Shown here: piece by piece, positions 43,605 through 51,749 of the stretch | How positions within the stretch are numbered: position 1 is the stretch's first letter | Layout: every line of letters starts with the position of its first letter | From: VAXT01 sp035318925 | GTDB lineage: Bacteria > Actinomycetota > Thermoleophilia > Gaiellales > Gaiellaceae | Assembly (NCBI GenBank): GCA_035318925.1 | Contig: DATHDS010000003.1 | Location: 54,333-118,332 of the forward strand | DNA length: 64,000 bases | Direction: 5' to 3' | Made by a program: the position numbers and the translations under genes | The notes under the pieces: model-generated | Databases searched by the model: none | What the model was told of the DNA's origin: nothing | What the model saw: the letters and a program-made list of their open reading frames with translations, nothing else

Positions 43605-44579
43605 CTAGTCGCCGTCCAGGACTTGCGCCAGCCATTCCAGCGCGACCTGGAGGCGCTCGTTTGATCGGCCGCCGTGGTTGCCGGGGTTCTCTCTGTGCTC
43701 GTGTGCGATGCCGGCTTCGCTGAGGTGGTGGCTGAGCAGCCGGTGGCCCCAATGCAGGTTGTAGTCGTCGTTGCAGCCGGCGTCGAGCAGGATGCCGGAG
43801 AGCTTGCGGAGGTTGTCGAGACGGTCGTGCACGTTGACGACGGGGTCGAAGGCGAGCCAGCGGTCCCAGACCTCCTGGATCAGCTCGCCGCTGGGATGGG
43901 CCACTGGGAGGTCGACGTAGTGCGGCGGCCGGTCCGGGTTGGGCGAGTAACAGGCGGCGTAGTCGTAGACGATCTCGGACCAGAAGTTGCCTTCGATGGG
44001 ACCGTCCGGGGCGTCGGGCCAGATGCTGTCGAGGTACTTGTAGGGCATGAACTTGTGGGTCATGTCCAGGAACGAGTCGGCCGAGAGCACGGCCATCGCG
44101 CTGAAGACGTCGGGATTACGTGACGCGAGGTTCCAGGAGCCGAAGGCTCCCGACGAGAAACCGAACAAGCCGCGGCTTCGTGAGTCCGGAATGGTGCGGT
44201 AGTGGGCGTCGACGAAGGCGACCACCTCGTTCACGACGAATTGCTCGAAGTTGCCGGTCACGGGCGAGTCCACCCATTGGCCGCAGCCATAGCGGGAGGT
44301 GCCGTCGGGGATGACGACGATCATGGGTGGCACCCCCCTGCGGCCGAACACGGGGTCGAGGACGTCCTCGATCGGCGGCGACCAGCGCTGCCCGTCGGTG
44401 TCGGGGGTCACCACCTGTTGGGCGGTCTGTCCGTACGCGTGCAGGAGATAGGCGGTCGGATACCGGCGATCCGACTCTTCGTAGCCCGGGGGCAGGTACA
44501 CGAACAGATCTCGTTCGCTCGGATCCCCCAACAGATTGCCGGCGAGGTGCGAGCTTTCGAGCTCTGTATGAACGATCAC
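43605..44579 (-). CDS. Esterase D/enterochelin esterase-like hydrolase
   Basis: The 324-residue protein has an esterase-fold start (RDLFVYLPPGYEESDRRYPTAYLLHAYGQ), the nucleophile Ser in GFSSGAFG near 148 and a C-terminal ENPGNHGGRSNERL with the likely catalytic His. The family includes S-formylglutathione hydrolase and enterochelin esterases. No signal peptide is seen. It starts at GTG 44579 and pairs with the alpha/beta hydrolase downstream. It is divergent from the lactonase-like gene at 44662 with an 82-bp gap. Confidence 0.83.
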   Translation of the reverse strand: MIVHTELESSHLAGNLLGDPSERDLFVYLPPGYEESDRRYPTAYLLHAYGQTAQQVVTPDTDGQRWSPPIEDVLDPVFGRRGVPPMIVVIPDGTSRYGCGQWVDSPVTGNFEQFVVNEVVAFVDAHYRTIPDSRSRGLFGFSSGAFGSWNLASRNPDVFSAMAVLSADSFLDMTHKFMPYKYLDSIWPDAPDGPIEGNFWSEIVYDYAACYSPNPDRPPHYVDLPVAHPSGELIQEVWDRWLAFDPVVNVHDRLDNLRKLSGILLDAGCNDDYNLHWGHRLLSHHLSEAGIAHEHRENPGNHGGRSNERLQVALEWLAQVLDGD

Positions 44580-44647
44580 TTCTGCTCCCCGGTCGATTGG
44601 TGCAGGACTCTAGCTCCGGATCCGAGCTCGGCCGGCGAGTGGGCGTC

Positions 44648-44653
44648 TACACT
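44648..44653 (+). promoter_or_regulatory. Probable -10 (TACACT) of the lactonase-like gene
   Basis: TACACT is eight bases before ATG 44662, and no Shine-Dalgarno is present, as with other genes here that appear leaderless. Function is inferred from spacing. Confidence 0.4.
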
Positions 44654-44661
44654 CGCCACGC

Positions 44662-45417
44662 ATGCGGCTGTACGTGATCCCGGCCGGCACGATCCGGATC
44701 GACAAGGGAGCCGTCTTCACGCCCGGGATCGACGACGGGGTGCTGATCGACGTCCCGGTGCCCGTCTATCTCATCCGCACCGACGACCACGAGAACGTCC
44801 TCGTCGATACCGGCATGCATCCCGCACACATCGACAATCCCTCGCACAGCTTCGGCCTCGAGTACGCCGACATCATGCTGGCGCGGATGCAACCCGAGGA
44901 CCGGCTCGAGCCTCGACTCGCCGAGGTCGGTCTCGAGCTCGCCGACATCACCCACGTCGTCAACACCCACCTGCACCCCGACCACTGTGGCGGCAACTTC
45001 CTCTTCCCCCACGCCGAGCTCATCGTCCAGCGCGAGCACTACCAGGAGGCTCTCGAGCACCCCGAGATCGCCGACGAGCTCTTCCACCGGCCGGAGCTCG
45101 ACTACCGGCTGCTCGACGGCGACGAAGAGCTGTTCAGCGGCGTCCGCGCGATCGTCGCTCCAGGCCACGCGCGCGGATTGCAGGCGCTGCTCGTCTCACT
45201 GCCGAACTCGGGGAACATTCTGATTGCCGGCGATGCGATCGACACCGCCGAGCATCTCGAGCGCGACCTCTGGACCCATTGCCCCGAGCCCGAGATCGCA
45301 CGGGAAAGCGCGCAAAGGCTCCAGCAGATCGCCGCGGAGAAGGACGCACTCCTCCTCTATGGACACGACGCGGCCCAGTGGCAGACGCTCCAACTCTCGC
45401 CTCGGTTCTACGACTAG
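44662..45417 (+). CDS. N-acyl homoserine lactonase-like metallo-beta-lactamase-fold hydrolase
   Basis: The 251-residue protein has the dinuclear metal motif HLHPDH (His103, His105, Asp107, His108), a later His in APGHARG and Asp in AGDAIDT. The N-terminal VLVDTGMHP strand is typical of the AiiA/AttM lactonases. Such enzymes open acyl-homoserine lactones and quench quorum signals. Related actinobacterial enzymes can hydrolyse other lactones. It is expressed divergently from the two hydrolases. AHL activity is probable but not proven. Confidence 0.87.
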   Translation: MRLYVIPAGTIRIDKGAVFTPGIDDGVLIDVPVPVYLIRTDDHENVLVDTGMHPAHIDNPSHSFGLEYADIMLARMQPEDRLEPRLAEVGLELADITHVVNTHLHPDHCGGNFLFPHAELIVQREHYQEALEHPEIADELFHRPELDYRLLDGDEELFSGVRAIVAPGHARGLQALLVSLPNSGNILIAGDAIDTAEHLERDLWTHCPEPEIARESAQRLQQIAAEKDALLLYGHDAAQWQTLQLSPRFYD

Positions 45418-45432
45418 GCGCCTTCAGGGTAA

Positions 45433-45480
45433 GCCCTCGTCCGGACTCGAATCGGAGAGACCCCCTCCTTGCCATGGAGA
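45433..45480 (-). pseudogene. tRNA 3'-half relic (anticodon GGC)
   Basis: On the minus strand, a complete anticodon arm with loop ATGGCAA is followed by a variable loop, a T arm with TTCGAGT (four of five pairs) and a 3' acceptor-like strand. The D arm and 5' acceptor are missing, and the flank does not restore them. It resembles the intact tRNA-Thr at 62240-62312 from the anticodon on. It is a relic, possibly of integration or duplication. Confidence 0.6.
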
Positions 45481-45649
45481 ATTAGCGCCGCGCGCTACTG
45501 GGCAGCCGTGAGCGCTGGCTGCGGTTCGAGGACCGATGCGATGAGTTTCGGAGTCGCCGCGGGTCTCATTTCATGATCCCGGTAACGTCCGGACCAACGA
45601 TGAATTCGGCTCGCGCGGGAACGCTCGAGTCCGACGAGAGGGAGATGAG

Positions 45650-46387
45650 ATGCCTGAACACAAGGTCGGAACCCACGAGGAATGGCAGGCGGCCCGGAAT
45701 GAGCTCGCGAAGCTCGAGGCCGAGCAGGCGGAGCGAAACGAGGAGATCAAGAGAAAGCGTCTCGATCTCCCCTGGGTCCCGGTTGAGAAGGAGTACGAGT
45801 TCGACACCGAGGACGGCAAGAAAACCCTCGCCGAGCTCTTCGACGGGCGCTCACAGCTACTCGCCTACAACATCATGTTCGGCCCGGACTACACGCTCGG
45901 CGCCTGCCCCGGCTGCACGAACCTGGCCGACGGGCTCGAGGGCTCGCTCGTTCACCTGAATCACCGCGACGTGACGCTGCTCTGCTTCTCGCGGGCGCCG
46001 ATCGAGCGGCTGACCGCCTACAAGCAGCGGATGGGCTGGCAGTTCCCGTACGTCTCCACCTACAACACCGACTTCGCCACTGACTTCGGCCTTGTCCTGA
46101 CCGAGGAACAGGCGCAGCAGACTCCTGAGGTCAAGGAGATGATCGACAACCCGCCCGACTGGCTCCAGGAGTGGTCAGGCCAGATCGGCGCCGAGCTCAA
46201 GGATGGGTTGCGCGAGGCCCCGAGCTGGATCGCGTTCGCGCGCGACAACGGGACCGTCTACCACACCTACACGGTGATGGCGCCCGACCCGTTTGTCGCG
46301 CCGTACTACAGCTTCCTGCTCGCGCGAACGCCGAAAGCGCAACCCCCCGAGTTCCGCAACTGGCGGAAGGACGAGTACCCGGACTAA
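45650..46387 (+). CDS. DUF899 family thioredoxin-like protein
   Basis: The 245-residue protein matches DUF899. It starts with EWQAARNELAKLEAEQAERNEEIKRKRLDLPWVPVEKEYEF, and a thioredoxin-like core has LLAYNIMFGPDYTLGACPGCTNLADGLEG and HLNHRDVTLLCFSRAPIERLTAYKQRMGW. The CPGC pair could be redox active. ATG 45650 has a GAGGGAGATG ribosome site. The role is unknown. It lies just before the ArsR operon but has its own signals. Confidence 0.9.
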   Translation: MPEHKVGTHEEWQAARNELAKLEAEQAERNEEIKRKRLDLPWVPVEKEYEFDTEDGKKTLAELFDGRSQLLAYNIMFGPDYTLGACPGCTNLADGLEGSLVHLNHRDVTLLCFSRAPIERLTAYKQRMGWQFPYVSTYNTDFATDFGLVLTEEQAQQTPEVKEMIDNPPDWLQEWSGQIGAELKDGLREAPSWIAFARDNGTVYHTYTVMAPDPFVAPYYSFLLARTPKAQPPEFRNWRKDEYPD

Positions 46388-46408
46388 CGCTGCGCGGAGG
46401 TCTTGAGG

Positions 46409-46429
46409 TATAGTGAACCTAATGGTTCA
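46409..46429 (+). promoter_or_regulatory. Promoter and ArsR-type operator overlapping the start codon
   Basis: TATAGT (46409-46414) is a good -10 for a leaderless start at ATG 46422. The perfect palindrome TGAACC-TAAT-GGTTCA (46414-46429) covers the start codon, and flanking GTATA/TATC extend it imperfectly. ArsR-family repressors of this type bind such sites, so autoregulation by the encoded protein is likely. Confidence 0.65.
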
Positions 46430-46733
46430 GTATCAACCGACCGTCGACCTCGCTTTCGCAGCCCTCGCCGACCCGACCCGCCGCGCCGTCCTCGAACGGC
46501 TCGGTTCCGGCAGGGCGACGATCAGCGAGCTCGCCGAGCCCTTCGGCATGTCGCTGACCGGGATGAAGAAGCACATCCAGCTGCTCGAGGAGGCGCAGCT
46601 CGTGACCACGGAGAAGGTCGGCCGTGTCCGCAGGTGCATGCTCGCGCCCTACGCCTTCGAGGGCATCAGCACGTGGCTGCAGCGGCTCGACCGCTTCGCG
46701 CAGGTCGTCGAACGCACGAAAGGAGAACGATGA
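46422..46733 (+). CDS. ArsR-family winged-helix repressor
   Basis: The 103-residue protein has the HTH_5-like core FAALADPTRRAVLERLGSGRATISELAEPFGMSLTGMKKHIQLLEEAQLVTTEKVGRVRRCML. ATG 46422 lies inside a perfect palindrome and just after a -10 box, so the mRNA should be leaderless and self-repressed. GTG 46413 is the alternative start. It shares its stop with the next start (ATGA). Repressors of this group are usually coupled to SRPBCC genes, and one follows two genes later. No Cys metal site is evident. Confidence 0.9.
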   Translation: MVQYQPTVDLAFAALADPTRRAVLERLGSGRATISELAEPFGMSLTGMKKHIQLLEEAQLVTTEKVGRVRRCMLAPYAFEGISTWLQRLDRFAQVVERTKGER

Positions 46734-47182
46734 GCACCACTGCGAAGAAACGCAAGCAGCAGTCCGCCAAGAGCACCAACAAGAAAGAAGGATTCACGAG
46801 CGAGGAAAAGGCCGCGATGAGAGCGCGCGCCCGTGAGCTGAAGGACAACGCGGACGGGGAAAGCGCCGTGCGCGCCGCCATCGCCGCGATGTCGCCGCAC
46901 GACCGCGCCATCGCCAAGCGGCTCCATGAGCTCATCAGAGCCGCCGCCCCAGACCTCTCGCCGAAGACCTGGTACGGGATGCCCGCCTATGCGAAGGACG
47001 GCAAGGTCGTCTGCTTCTTCCGCAACGCGGGGAAGTTCAAGGACCGGTACGCGACCTTCGGTTTCAACGACAGCGCGAAGCTCGACGAAGGCTCCATGTG
47101 GCCGGTCGCCTTCGCGCTGACGAACCTGACCGCAGCCGACGAGGCGAAGATCCGCGCGCTCGTGAAGAAGGCGGTGGGCTGA
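46730..47182 (+). CDS. DUF1801 domain protein (YdhG-like)
   Basis: The 150-residue protein has a Lys-rich N-terminus, then the DUF1801 core: AIAKRLHELIRAAAPDLSPKTWYGMPAYAKDGKVVCFFRNAGKFKDRYATFGF. AGGAG lies five bases before ATG 46730, and the start overlaps the ArsR stop. Related proteins include frataxin-like iron chaperones and proteins of unknown function. It is in an operon with ArsR and an SRPBCC protein. Confidence 0.88.
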   Translation: MSTTAKKRKQQSAKSTNKKEGFTSEEKAAMRARARELKDNADGESAVRAAIAAMSPHDRAIAKRLHELIRAAAPDLSPKTWYGMPAYAKDGKVVCFFRNAGKFKDRYATFGFNDSAKLDEGSMWPVAFALTNLTAADEAKIRALVKKAVG

Positions 47183-47183
47183 G

Positions 47184-47618
47184 ATGAACGCCACCACCGT
47201 CACCACCCCGAACGAGCTCGAGATCCGGGTCGAGCGGCTCTTCGACGCACCGCGCGCGCACGTCTTCTCCGTCTGGACGGATCCGAAGCTGATCCCCGAA
47301 TGGTGGGGCGACGGCACGGTCGTCGAGGAGATGGACGTCCGTCCCGGCGGCACGTACCGCTTCAGCACCGCCTTCGGCGTCGTCGAGGGCGAGATCCGCG
47401 AGGTCGACGCGCCCGAGCGGCTCGTGCAGACGTTCCAGAACCACCTGCAGACGCTCGAGTTCGAGGATCTAGGCGAGCAGACGAAGCTGACGCAGACGAT
47501 GCGCTTCGCCACAACCGAGGAGCGCGACACGACGATGCAGTACGGCGTCGAGGAAGGAGCGAAGAGCGGCTTCGCGCGCGTGGACGAGCTGCTGCAGCGG
47601 CTACCGCTCGACGCGTGA
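47184..47618 (+). CDS. SRPBCC/AHSA1 family protein
   Basis: The 144-residue protein has the AHSA1-type START fold: IRVERLFDAPRAHVFSVWTDPKLIPEWWGDG, VVEEMDVRPGGTYRF, GEIREVDAPERLVQTFQN and a C-terminal GFARVDELLQRL helix. It may bind a hydrophobic ligand or act in stress adaptation. The region between strands 4 and 6 is short relative to usual members. It begins one base after the stop of the DUF1801 gene, in the ArsR operon. Confidence 0.9.
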   Translation: MNATTVTTPNELEIRVERLFDAPRAHVFSVWTDPKLIPEWWGDGTVVEEMDVRPGGTYRFSTAFGVVEGEIREVDAPERLVQTFQNHLQTLEFEDLGEQTKLTQTMRFATTEERDTTMQYGVEEGAKSGFARVDELLQRLPLDA

Positions 47619-47774
47619 GCCGGCGACGAGCGTGGCGTCGCAGGCCGGAGACACCGACGCGTTCCGTGCCGTCCGCCTCGACGCGGAGTTGGTCGCTATG
47701 CAACATGCACCGACGCAGAGGGCAACGCGTTTGGTCTCTTCGAGCCCGACCAGGAGTCGTAGAGTCGCGCATCC

Positions 47775-48311
47775 GTGGACGGCTACCGCGTCGTGGTGTT
47801 CCTCCACCTGGCCGCGCTGGCGGTGTTGGTCGGCGCGATCGCGCTCGTCAGCGTGAGCTACGTGCGGCTGCGTGCCGCGCGGTCGCTCGAGGACGCGACA
47901 CCGTGGGCGACGCTCGCGGATCAGACCGCTGTCTTGTTTCCGGTCGCGATCTTCGGGCTCTTCGCGAGCGGCGCGTACCTGACGTACGACCGCTGGTCGT
48001 GGAGTACGCGCTGGATCGATGTCTCGATTGCCGCTCTCGTGCTGGTCGCGGTGCAGGGGCCGCTGGTCGCCGGCCGGACGACGTCGCACCTCGCGCGTGC
48101 AGTGCGCGAGCATGCGCCGGGACCGCTCGGCGAGCACGTCCGGAGTCTCGCGCGTGCGCCGGCGCTCTGGTTCGTCGTCTGCGGAAACCCGGCGATCGTG
48201 CTCGCGATCGTCTGGAACATGACCGTGCAGCCGGGCACGGCGGGTGCGATCGGCGCGGTCGCCGCCGGCTACGCCGTCGGCGTCGTCGCGGCGCTGTTCG
48301 CGAGGGCATGA
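47775..48311 (+). CDS. Four-helix integral membrane protein, function unknown
   Basis: The 178-residue protein has four membrane helices (about 6-28, 52-68, 82-103 and 138-175) with charged loops. I do not recognise a family with confidence, though the layout recalls DUF2269-type proteins. It starts at GTG 47775, nine bases after TAGAGT (47760-47765), so the mRNA is probably nearly leaderless. It is not obviously co-transcribed with neighbours. Confidence 0.7.
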   Translation: MDGYRVVVFLHLAALAVLVGAIALVSVSYVRLRAARSLEDATPWATLADQTAVLFPVAIFGLFASGAYLTYDRWSWSTRWIDVSIAALVLVAVQGPLVAGRTTSHLARAVREHAPGPLGEHVRSLARAPALWFVVCGNPAIVLAIVWNMTVQPGTAGAIGAVAAGYAVGVVAALFARA

Positions 48312-48369
48312 CCGCGTAGCCAGATCGGCGCGAGGACGAATCACGGTGTGCGGATCCTTCGTGGCGTCG

Positions 48370-48375
48370 TAGGCT
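48370..48375 (+). promoter_or_regulatory. Probable -10 (TAGGCT) of the cyclase-ATPase gene
   Basis: TAGGCT ends six bases before GTG 48382, and the same TAGGCT plus T precedes the response-regulator gene at 2367. The spacing predicts transcription from the start codon itself. This is inference from sequence. Confidence 0.4.
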
Positions 48376-48381
48376 TTGGCC

Positions 48382-51300
48382 GTGCTGACGTGCCCGAGTT
48401 GTGGCAAGGAGAACCCGGACGGCGCTCGCTTCTGCAACGAGTGCGCCGGCCCGCTCCTTGACGAAGAGCGTCCCCTCGGCGAGGAACGGAAGACCGTCAC
48501 CGTCCTGTTCGTGGATCTCGTCGGCTTCACCGCGCAGGCCGAGCAGCTCGATCCCGAGGACGTCCGCGGCATGCTGTCCCCGTACCACGCCCACGTGCGG
48601 ACGGATCTCGAGCGCCACGGAGGCACCGTCGAGAAGTTCATCGGCGATGCGGTCGTTGCCGTCTTCGGGGCGCCCGTGGCACACGAAGACGATCCTGAGC
48701 GCGCGGTGCGGGCCGCGCTCGCGATCCGCGATTGGATAGCTGAGCAACCGGAACTGCAGGTGCGAATCGCGGTCAACACCGGTGAGGCGCTCGTCAATGT
48801 CGGTGCGAGCCCAGCCGAGGGCGAGGCGATGGTTGCCGGCGACGTCATCAACACGGCTGCCCGCATGCAGGGGGCTGCGCCCGTCGGCGGCGTGCTTGTC
48901 GGCGAGACGACCTATCGAGCGACGCGCGATGCAATCAGCTACCGCGACGTGCCCTCGATCGAGGTGAAGGGCAAGGCAGAGCCGGTGCGAGTCTGGGAGG
49001 CGGTCGAGCCGGTGTCCCGTTACGGGCTCGACGTCTCCGACCCCTCGGCGACGATGTTGGTCGGACGCGACCGGGAGCTCGAGCTCCTCGGCTCGATCCT
49101 GGGCCGCGTGCGCGAGGAGCGCTCGGCACAGCTCGTCACGCTCGTTGGCGTTCCCGGAATTGGCAAGTCGCGACTGGTCGGCGAGCTCTTTCGGGCAGTC
49201 AACAACGAGCCCGAGCTGGTCACCTGGCGCCAGGGCCGCTGTCTCCCTTACGGCGAGAGCGTGACGTTCTGGGCACTCGGCGAGATCGTCAAAGCCGAGG
49301 CGGGCATCCTCGAGACCGACCATCCAGATGAGGTCGAGCGGAAGCTCCATCAAGCGGTGACGAAGGTCGCTCCCGAGGCGAGCGAGGCGCGCTGGCTCGA
49401 GGCAGAGCTACGCACTCTTGCCGGGCTGACCGGCGACGGCAGGCAAGCCCGCGATGCGAGTACCTCGATGGCGGCGTGGCGCCGATTCTTCGAAGCGATC
49501 GCCGAGCGCGGGCCCGCCATTCTCGTGTTCGAAGATCTTCATTGGGCGGACGACGGGCTCTTGGATTTCCTCGACGACCTCGTCGACTGGCTCCGGGATG
49601 TTCCGCTCCTGGTCCTCGGGACGGCCCGGCCGGAGTTGTTGGAGCGGCGCCAGGCGTGGGGAGGGGGAAAGGCAAATGCGACCACGATCTCGCTGCAGCC
49701 TCTCGATGACGAACAGACGGCCCGACTCGTGTCGGCTCTGATGGATCACCCTCTTCAGCTGGCGGACGAGCAACGTGCGCTGCTCGATCGAGCGGGCGGC
49801 AACCCGCTGTTCGCCGAGCAGTACGTCCGCATGCTCACGGAGCGCGGCACGACCGGAGAGGTGCCGGAAACCGTGCAGGGCGTCATCGCGGCCCGGCTGG
49901 ACGCGCTCCCGCGCGCCGAGAAGGAGCTCTTGCAGGAGGCCTCGGTCCACGGGAAGGTTTTCTGGCTCGGTGCGGTCGCAGCGGCAAGCGCCGTGCCTAC
50001 TGACGAGTCAGAGCGCCTGTTGCGCATTCTTGAACGAAAGGACTTCGTCCGGCGGGAGCGACGATTCGCGGTCGCCGGGGACACGCAGTACTCCTTTCAG
50101 CACGTGCTGCTGCGTGACGTCGCTTACGGCCAGATTCCACGGAGCGCACGCGCGCAGAAGCATCGCCGCGCCGGTGAATGGATCGAAGGCCTCGGACGCC
50201 CGGACGACCACGCCGAACTCCTCGCGTACCACTACGGGCAGGCGCTCCAACTTGCACGCGCGGCCGGAATCGAAGACGACCCGAGCCTCGTGGACCGCGC
50301 GCGCGAGGCTCTACGCGCAGCAGGAGAGCGAGCGATGGCGCTCTCGGCGTTTGAATCGGCCGCCGCGTTCTTCGCCGACGCGATCGCCCTCTGCTCTCGC
50401 GACCATTCGGCTCGGCCGCGGCTCTTGCTCCACCGCGCCCGTGCGCTCTTGCCGCTCAACGGCCCCGGTCTGGATCTATTGCCCGAGGCGATCGAGGGGT
50501 TTCGGGCGGCGGGAGACGCCGAAGGCGAGGCGGAAGCGGCAACGATTGCCGCGCGCTTCTCATGGTTCACCGGCGACCGATCAGCGACGGACCGGTACAT
50601 CGCCGTCGCCCTCGACGCCGTAGCCGGCCAGCCCGCCTCTCGGGCTCGGGCGGAAGCGCTGACGAACCAAAGCGGCTTCCTGATGCTGGCGGCCCGGTAC
50701 GACGAGTCGATTCGTGTCGGAGCCGAGGCGCTGCCGCTCGTCGAGGCACTCGAGATGGAGGAGCAGCGCGCTCGTGTTCACATCGTCGTAGGGACAGCAC
50801 GCTGGGATCTCGGTGACACTCGCGGTTTCGACGAGATCGAAACGGGCATCTCGATCGCCGAGGCGGCTGGGGACTTCGACACGGCCGGCATTGGCTACGA
50901 GAATCTCGCCTGCGGGTTCTGGTGCGTCGGGAGGCTCGCCGACGCGAAGCGCGCCTGGACTCACGAGCTCGAGCAGTCCGAGCGCTACGGCCTTGCTCGA
51001 CTGGTTCGCTTCGGGCGGGCGATGGCCGTCGGATGGGCCTACCTTGACGGCCGCTGGGACGACGCGATCGCTGTCGCGGACGAGCTAATCGCGATGGCCG
51101 AGGACGGCGAGCCCCACTACAGCGATCCACAGGTCCTCGCGCACCGCGCGTGGATCCGGTCTGCCCGCGGTGACGCGGCCGGCGCGGATCGTGACAGCGA
51201 ACGCGCAGTCGCGCTCGCGCGCTCCTCGGACCTCCAGGCGCAATTATCGGCGTACTGCATCCGCGCGGCAATCGCGCACGCGGGCGGAAAGCACGACGAG

Positions 51301-51735
51301 GCCAACGAGCTCGCGTCAGAGATCGCCTCGTTCGGCGTGGGGATGGTGGGGGCTTTGAACTCGCCATTACCAACACTCGCCGACGTCGCCTGGGTCTTTC
51401 GCGACCTTGGACGCGAGAGCGAATTCTCCAACGCGATAGTCGACGCGGATCGGATCAGGGGCCCGTGGAACGACGCGGCTCGTGCGATCGGCGACGGCAA
51501 CCTGGCTCGAGCAGCGGACATCATCGAGACGATCGGGCACACGGCGGCAGCCGCATATGCGCGCCTCCGGGCCGCGGAGGCGTTTGCGATTGCAGGTCGC
51601 CAGGAGGAGGCCGCAGTGCAGCGCGCAGAGGCGGAATCCTTCTACAGGGAGGCCGGCGCGGCAGGTTTCGTGAGCCGCTTCGGATTCCCCGGCAGCGCGT
51701 CGGCAGGTAATCAGAGAGCTTCGTCGCACCCCTAG
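48382..51735 (+). CDS. Zinc-ribbon class III nucleotidyl cyclase, AAA ATPase and TPR regulator
   Basis: The 1117-residue protein has a zinc ribbon (CPSCGKENPDGARFCNEC) and a class III cyclase domain (about 38-215) with FVDLVGFT and FIGDAVVAVFGAP supplying the metal Asp residues. An ATPase module has Walker A GVPGIGKS near 257 and Walker B VFEDLHWADD. The helical TPR-like C-terminus is about 600 residues long. Such proteins are common in Actinobacteria, but their signal is unknown. GTG 48382 is chosen from the leaderless -10. TTG 48376 is also possible. Confidence 0.9.
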   Translation: MLTCPSCGKENPDGARFCNECAGPLLDEERPLGEERKTVTVLFVDLVGFTAQAEQLDPEDVRGMLSPYHAHVRTDLERHGGTVEKFIGDAVVAVFGAPVAHEDDPERAVRAALAIRDWIAEQPELQVRIAVNTGEALVNVGASPAEGEAMVAGDVINTAARMQGAAPVGGVLVGETTYRATRDAISYRDVPSIEVKGKAEPVRVWEAVEPVSRYGLDVSDPSATMLVGRDRELELLGSILGRVREERSAQLVTLVGVPGIGKSRLVGELFRAVNNEPELVTWRQGRCLPYGESVTFWALGEIVKAEAGILETDHPDEVERKLHQAVTKVAPEASEARWLEAELRTLAGLTGDGRQARDASTSMAAWRRFFEAIAERGPAILVFEDLHWADDGLLDFLDDLVDWLRDVPLLVLGTARPELLERRQAWGGGKANATTISLQPLDDEQTARLVSALMDHPLQLADEQRALLDRAGGNPLFAEQYVRMLTERGTTGEVPETVQGVIAARLDALPRAEKELLQEASVHGKVFWLGAVAAASAVPTDESERLLRILERKDFVRRERRFAVAGDTQYSFQHVLLRDVAYGQIPRSARAQKHRRAGEWIEGLGRPDDHAELLAYHYGQALQLARAAGIEDDPSLVDRAREALRAAGERAMALSAFESAAAFFADAIALCSRDHSARPRLLLHRARALLPLNGPGLDLLPEAIEGFRAAGDAEGEAEAATIAARFSWFTGDRSATDRYIAVALDAVAGQPASRARAEALTNQSGFLMLAARYDESIRVGAEALPLVEALEMEEQRARVHIVVGTARWDLGDTRGFDEIETGISIAEAAGDFDTAGIGYENLACGFWCVGRLADAKRAWTHELEQSERYGLARLVRFGRAMAVGWAYLDGRWDDAIAVADELIAMAEDGEPHYSDPQVLAHRAWIRSARGDAAGADRDSERAVALARSSDLQAQLSAYCIRAAIAHAGGKHDEANELASEIASFGVGMVGALNSPLPTLADVAWVFRDLGRESEFSNAIVDADRIRGPWNDAARAIGDGNLARAADIIETIGHTAAAAYARLRAAEAFAIAGRQEEAAVQRAEAESFYREAGAAGFVSRFGFPGSASAGNQRASSHP

Positions 51736-51749
51736 CCGGCTGTCGGCTT

